Assembly (NCBI GenBank): GCA_052388025.1
Contig: JBQTIP010000309.1
Location: 1 to 17,197 of the forward strand
Source of the DNA: JBQTIP01 sp052388025
GTDB lineage: Bacteria; Actinomycetota; UBA4738; HRBIN12
Length of the DNA: 17,197 nt
Reading direction: 5' to 3'
The translations under genes and the position numbers were made by a program. Of the stretch, positions 16,201 to 17,197 are shown in pieces. The notes beneath the pieces were generated by a model. It did no database searches, was not told the origin of the DNA, and saw nothing but the letters and a program-made list of their open reading frames with translations. Position 1 is the stretch's first letter, and every line of letters begins with the position of its first letter.

Positions 16201-16764
16201 CTACAGCACCGTCAAGCTGGTCTCGACCGGAACGGGGTTCGAGAGGATGTCCCTCACCGGAGAAGTGTCCTGCACGTACTGGCACAGATCCTGGAGCTCC
16301 TGCTCGCCGGCGTTCCGGGCCTTCGCCGTGCTCTTCACCCGGATCTGCGTGAAGCCGGGCCGGGGCCCCTCGGAGATCCCGACGAAGTTCCTCAGATCGA
16401 GGTCACCCTCGATCTCGTAGTCCAGGTGCTCCAGGTCGTACCCACGTGCGGCGGCGTTGTACACGAACCCGACCGCGTAGCAGAAGCCGAGCGCCGCCAG
16501 GACCAGCTCGACGGCGTTCGCCCCATCGTCGGCGCCGAGCAGCACCGCCGGCTCGCTTCCGGTCAGCTCGTGAGTGCTCGCGTGCTCGACCTCCTGTCCG
16601 GCGTGCGTGAACGACGAGATCTGGCCGCGGCTCGTCCCGCCCTGTTCCCAGGCCGTTCGAGCCCTGAAGGTGAAACGCGCGACGCCCGCATCGCCCTTGA
16701 TCGCGTCGATAGTCTGGACCAGCCGGTCGACATCCACGCCGTTCCTAATGGTCACCGTTGCCAT
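16201..16764 (-). CDS. OsmC family protein
   Basis: The 187-residue protein has the OsmC/Ohr-type layout: an N-terminal strand region, the helix with C95 in ALGFCYAVGFVYNAA, the motif GYDLEHLDYEIEGDLDLR, and a C-terminal helix ending in TSPVRDILSNPVPVE. OsmC proteins reduce organic hydroperoxides through a pair of cysteines. Here the peroxidatic-type C95 is kept, but the position that is usually the second Cys (CPV) is S168 in TSPV. C161 lies seven residues earlier. Peroxidase activity is therefore uncertain, and it may belong to a non-peroxidase OsmC branch. The start is ATG 16764, with AGGAGG 5 nt upstream. A TTG at 16779 would add five residues but overlaps the Shine-Dalgarno itself. A 22-bp tandem duplication precedes the ribosome site. 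It is convergent with hisG. Confidence 0.9.
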   Translation of the reverse strand: MATVTIRNGVDVDRLVQTIDAIKGDAGVARFTFRARTAWEQGGTSRGQISSFTHAGQEVEHASTHELTGSEPAVLLGADDGANAVELVLAALGFCYAVGFVYNAAARGYDLEHLDYEIEGDLDLRNFVGISEGPRPGFTQIRVKSTAKARNAGEQELQDLCQYVQDTSPVRDILSNPVPVETSLTVL

Positions 16765-16769
16765 CTCTT

Positions 16770-16775
16770 CCTCCT
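16770..16775 (-). promoter_or_regulatory. Shine-Dalgarno that fixes the osmC start
   Basis: AGGAGG on the minus strand stands 5 nt before ATG 16764. This selects the ATG over the upstream in-frame TTG at 16779, whose first codons are the ribosome site. Confidence 0.7.
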
Positions 16776-16776
16776 T

Positions 16777-16820
16777 CAACGTCTCCTGACTCCTCGTCCA
16801 ACGTCTCCTGACTCCTCGTC
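16777..16820. repeat. Perfect 22-bp tandem direct repeat in the osmC leader
   Basis: Positions 16777-16798 and 16799-16820 are identical, 22 bp each, directly adjacent. The unit begins CAACGTCTCCTGACTCC on the plus strand. The repeat sits immediately upstream of the osmC ribosome site, in the leader or promoter. Each unit holds GGAGTCAGGAGA on the minus strand, so the copies could be paired regulator sites or a recent slippage duplication. Confidence 0.85.
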
Positions 16821-17070
16821 GTCGAACGGTGCCGCCGCTCGATCGTCGACGACTTCCCCGACCACGCGCTCAGTCGATGGCCCCTCCTTTCCGTGGCACC
16901 CGCCTTCGCATGAAGAGACGGCGTCGTCGCGGGTCCCATTGCCTTCTTGCGCCGATGCAATAACTTCGTTGCCGCGGACGTCCTCTTCTATGGACCGGGT
17001 CGGGGGATCCCGAACAGGGGGCGTGCGCCGTGACGTGGAGAACGAATTGGCAAAGGGATCGGGCGACTCC
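16821..17070. other. Divergent intergenic region between osmC and the sigma-factor gene
   Basis: I see no convincing gene here. It must hold the promoters of both divergent genes. A possible plus-strand promoter is TTGCCT (16939-16944), 16 bp, TAACTT (16961-16966), which is weak. Short open frames on both strands lack ribosome sites and family resemblance. A strong minus-strand AAAGGAGG near 16882-16889 has no start codon at a suitable distance. Confidence 0.4.
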
Positions 17071-17197
17071 ATGCACCCAGACTCGAAGAAAGCCTTCGAG
17101 GGGCTGGCGCGCGAGCAAATGCCCCGTCTCTACTCGCTCGCCCGCCGCCTCACCGCGGACGGCGCCGAGGACCTCGTGCAGGAGTGCCTGTTGAGGG
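17071..17197 (+). CDS. RNA polymerase sigma factor, ECF type, 5' part only
   Basis: Only the first 42 codons are in the window. They read FEGLAREQMPRLYSLARRLT followed by DGAEDLVQECLLR, the start of sigma-70 region 2 as in ECF sigma factors, which bind core RNA polymerase and the -10 element. The start is uncertain. I use ATG 17071, with AAAGGGA 12 nt upstream, but the frame is open further up to GTG 17035, GTG 17023 and ATG 16990, which would add up to 27 residues without homology that I can see. An anti-sigma gene, if any, would lie to the right. It is divergent from osmC, so it could regulate that gene; that is only a suggestion. Confidence 0.8.
   Translation, partial: MHPDSKKAFEGLAREQMPRLYSLARRLTADGAEDLVQECLLR

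Noticed and set aside
16877..16963. A 28-codon basic plus-strand ORF (MAPPFRGTRLRMKRR start) in the osmC/sigma intergenic region.
   Set aside because: No ribosome site and no similarity that I recognise; too short to support.
16745..17072. Two minus-strand ORFs (71 and 98 codons) upstream of osmC, one with an acidic composition.
   Set aside because: They cross the osmC leader and the sigma-factor start, lack usable ribosome sites, and the 22-bp duplication shifts their frames.

Overview
The window is GC-rich, densely coding DNA whose gene order points to an actinobacterium. The run fhaA-fhaB-pstP-rodA-pbpA-pknB is a conserved actinobacterial cell-wall and signalling cluster. Here a tRNA-Leu lies just upstream of fhaA, which I recall also being the case in mycobacteria. 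Many genes start with GTG, and most operon junctions are 4-bp ATGA/GTGA overlaps. Several genes have no Shine-Dalgarno but carry a TAnnnT hexamer 8-10 nt before the start codon, as expected for leaderless transcripts. I cannot name the genus. The single Ser/Thr kinase (no pknA), the small proteins and the unusual ThyX-like gene suggest a lineage away from Streptomyces and Mycobacterium, possibly a metagenome-derived one.

Layout. (1) 1-1391, minus strand: the N-terminal part of an ABC-transporter ATPase running off the left edge, preceded by a stand-alone Clp-N domain protein with a C-terminal zinc-ribbon-like tail. (2) 1507-2109, plus: a membrane-anchored helix-turn-helix protein whose 3' end runs into a convergent tRNA-Leu(CAG) at 2091-2175. 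(3) 2288-9067, plus: fhaA, fhaB, pstP, rodA, pbpA and pknB, the machinery that polymerises and crosslinks peptidoglycan and controls it by reversible Ser/Thr phosphorylation, with PASTA domains sensing the wall outside the cell and FHA proteins reading phosphothreonine inside. (4) 9067-10677: a two-domain ThyX-like protein overlapping the pknB stop. Its two halves each keep a different part of the ThyX signature. (5) 10711-16074, plus: a 56-residue membrane protein followed by hisC-hisB-hisH-hisA-hisF-hisI and hisG. A decayed PIN-domain (VapC-like) toxin fragment lies antisense between hisI and hisG. hisD and hisE are not in the window. (6) 16075-17197: a long perfect hairpin between convergent hisG and an OsmC-family gene, a 22-bp tandem duplication in the osmC leader, and the start of a divergent ECF-type sigma factor cut by the right edge.

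Most of the window is recognisable conserved machinery. The items most worth a second look are the split-signature ThyX-like fusion attached to the PASTA-kinase operon, the Clp-N/zinc-ribbon protein, the toxin remnant inside the his cluster, and the tandem repeat in front of osmC.
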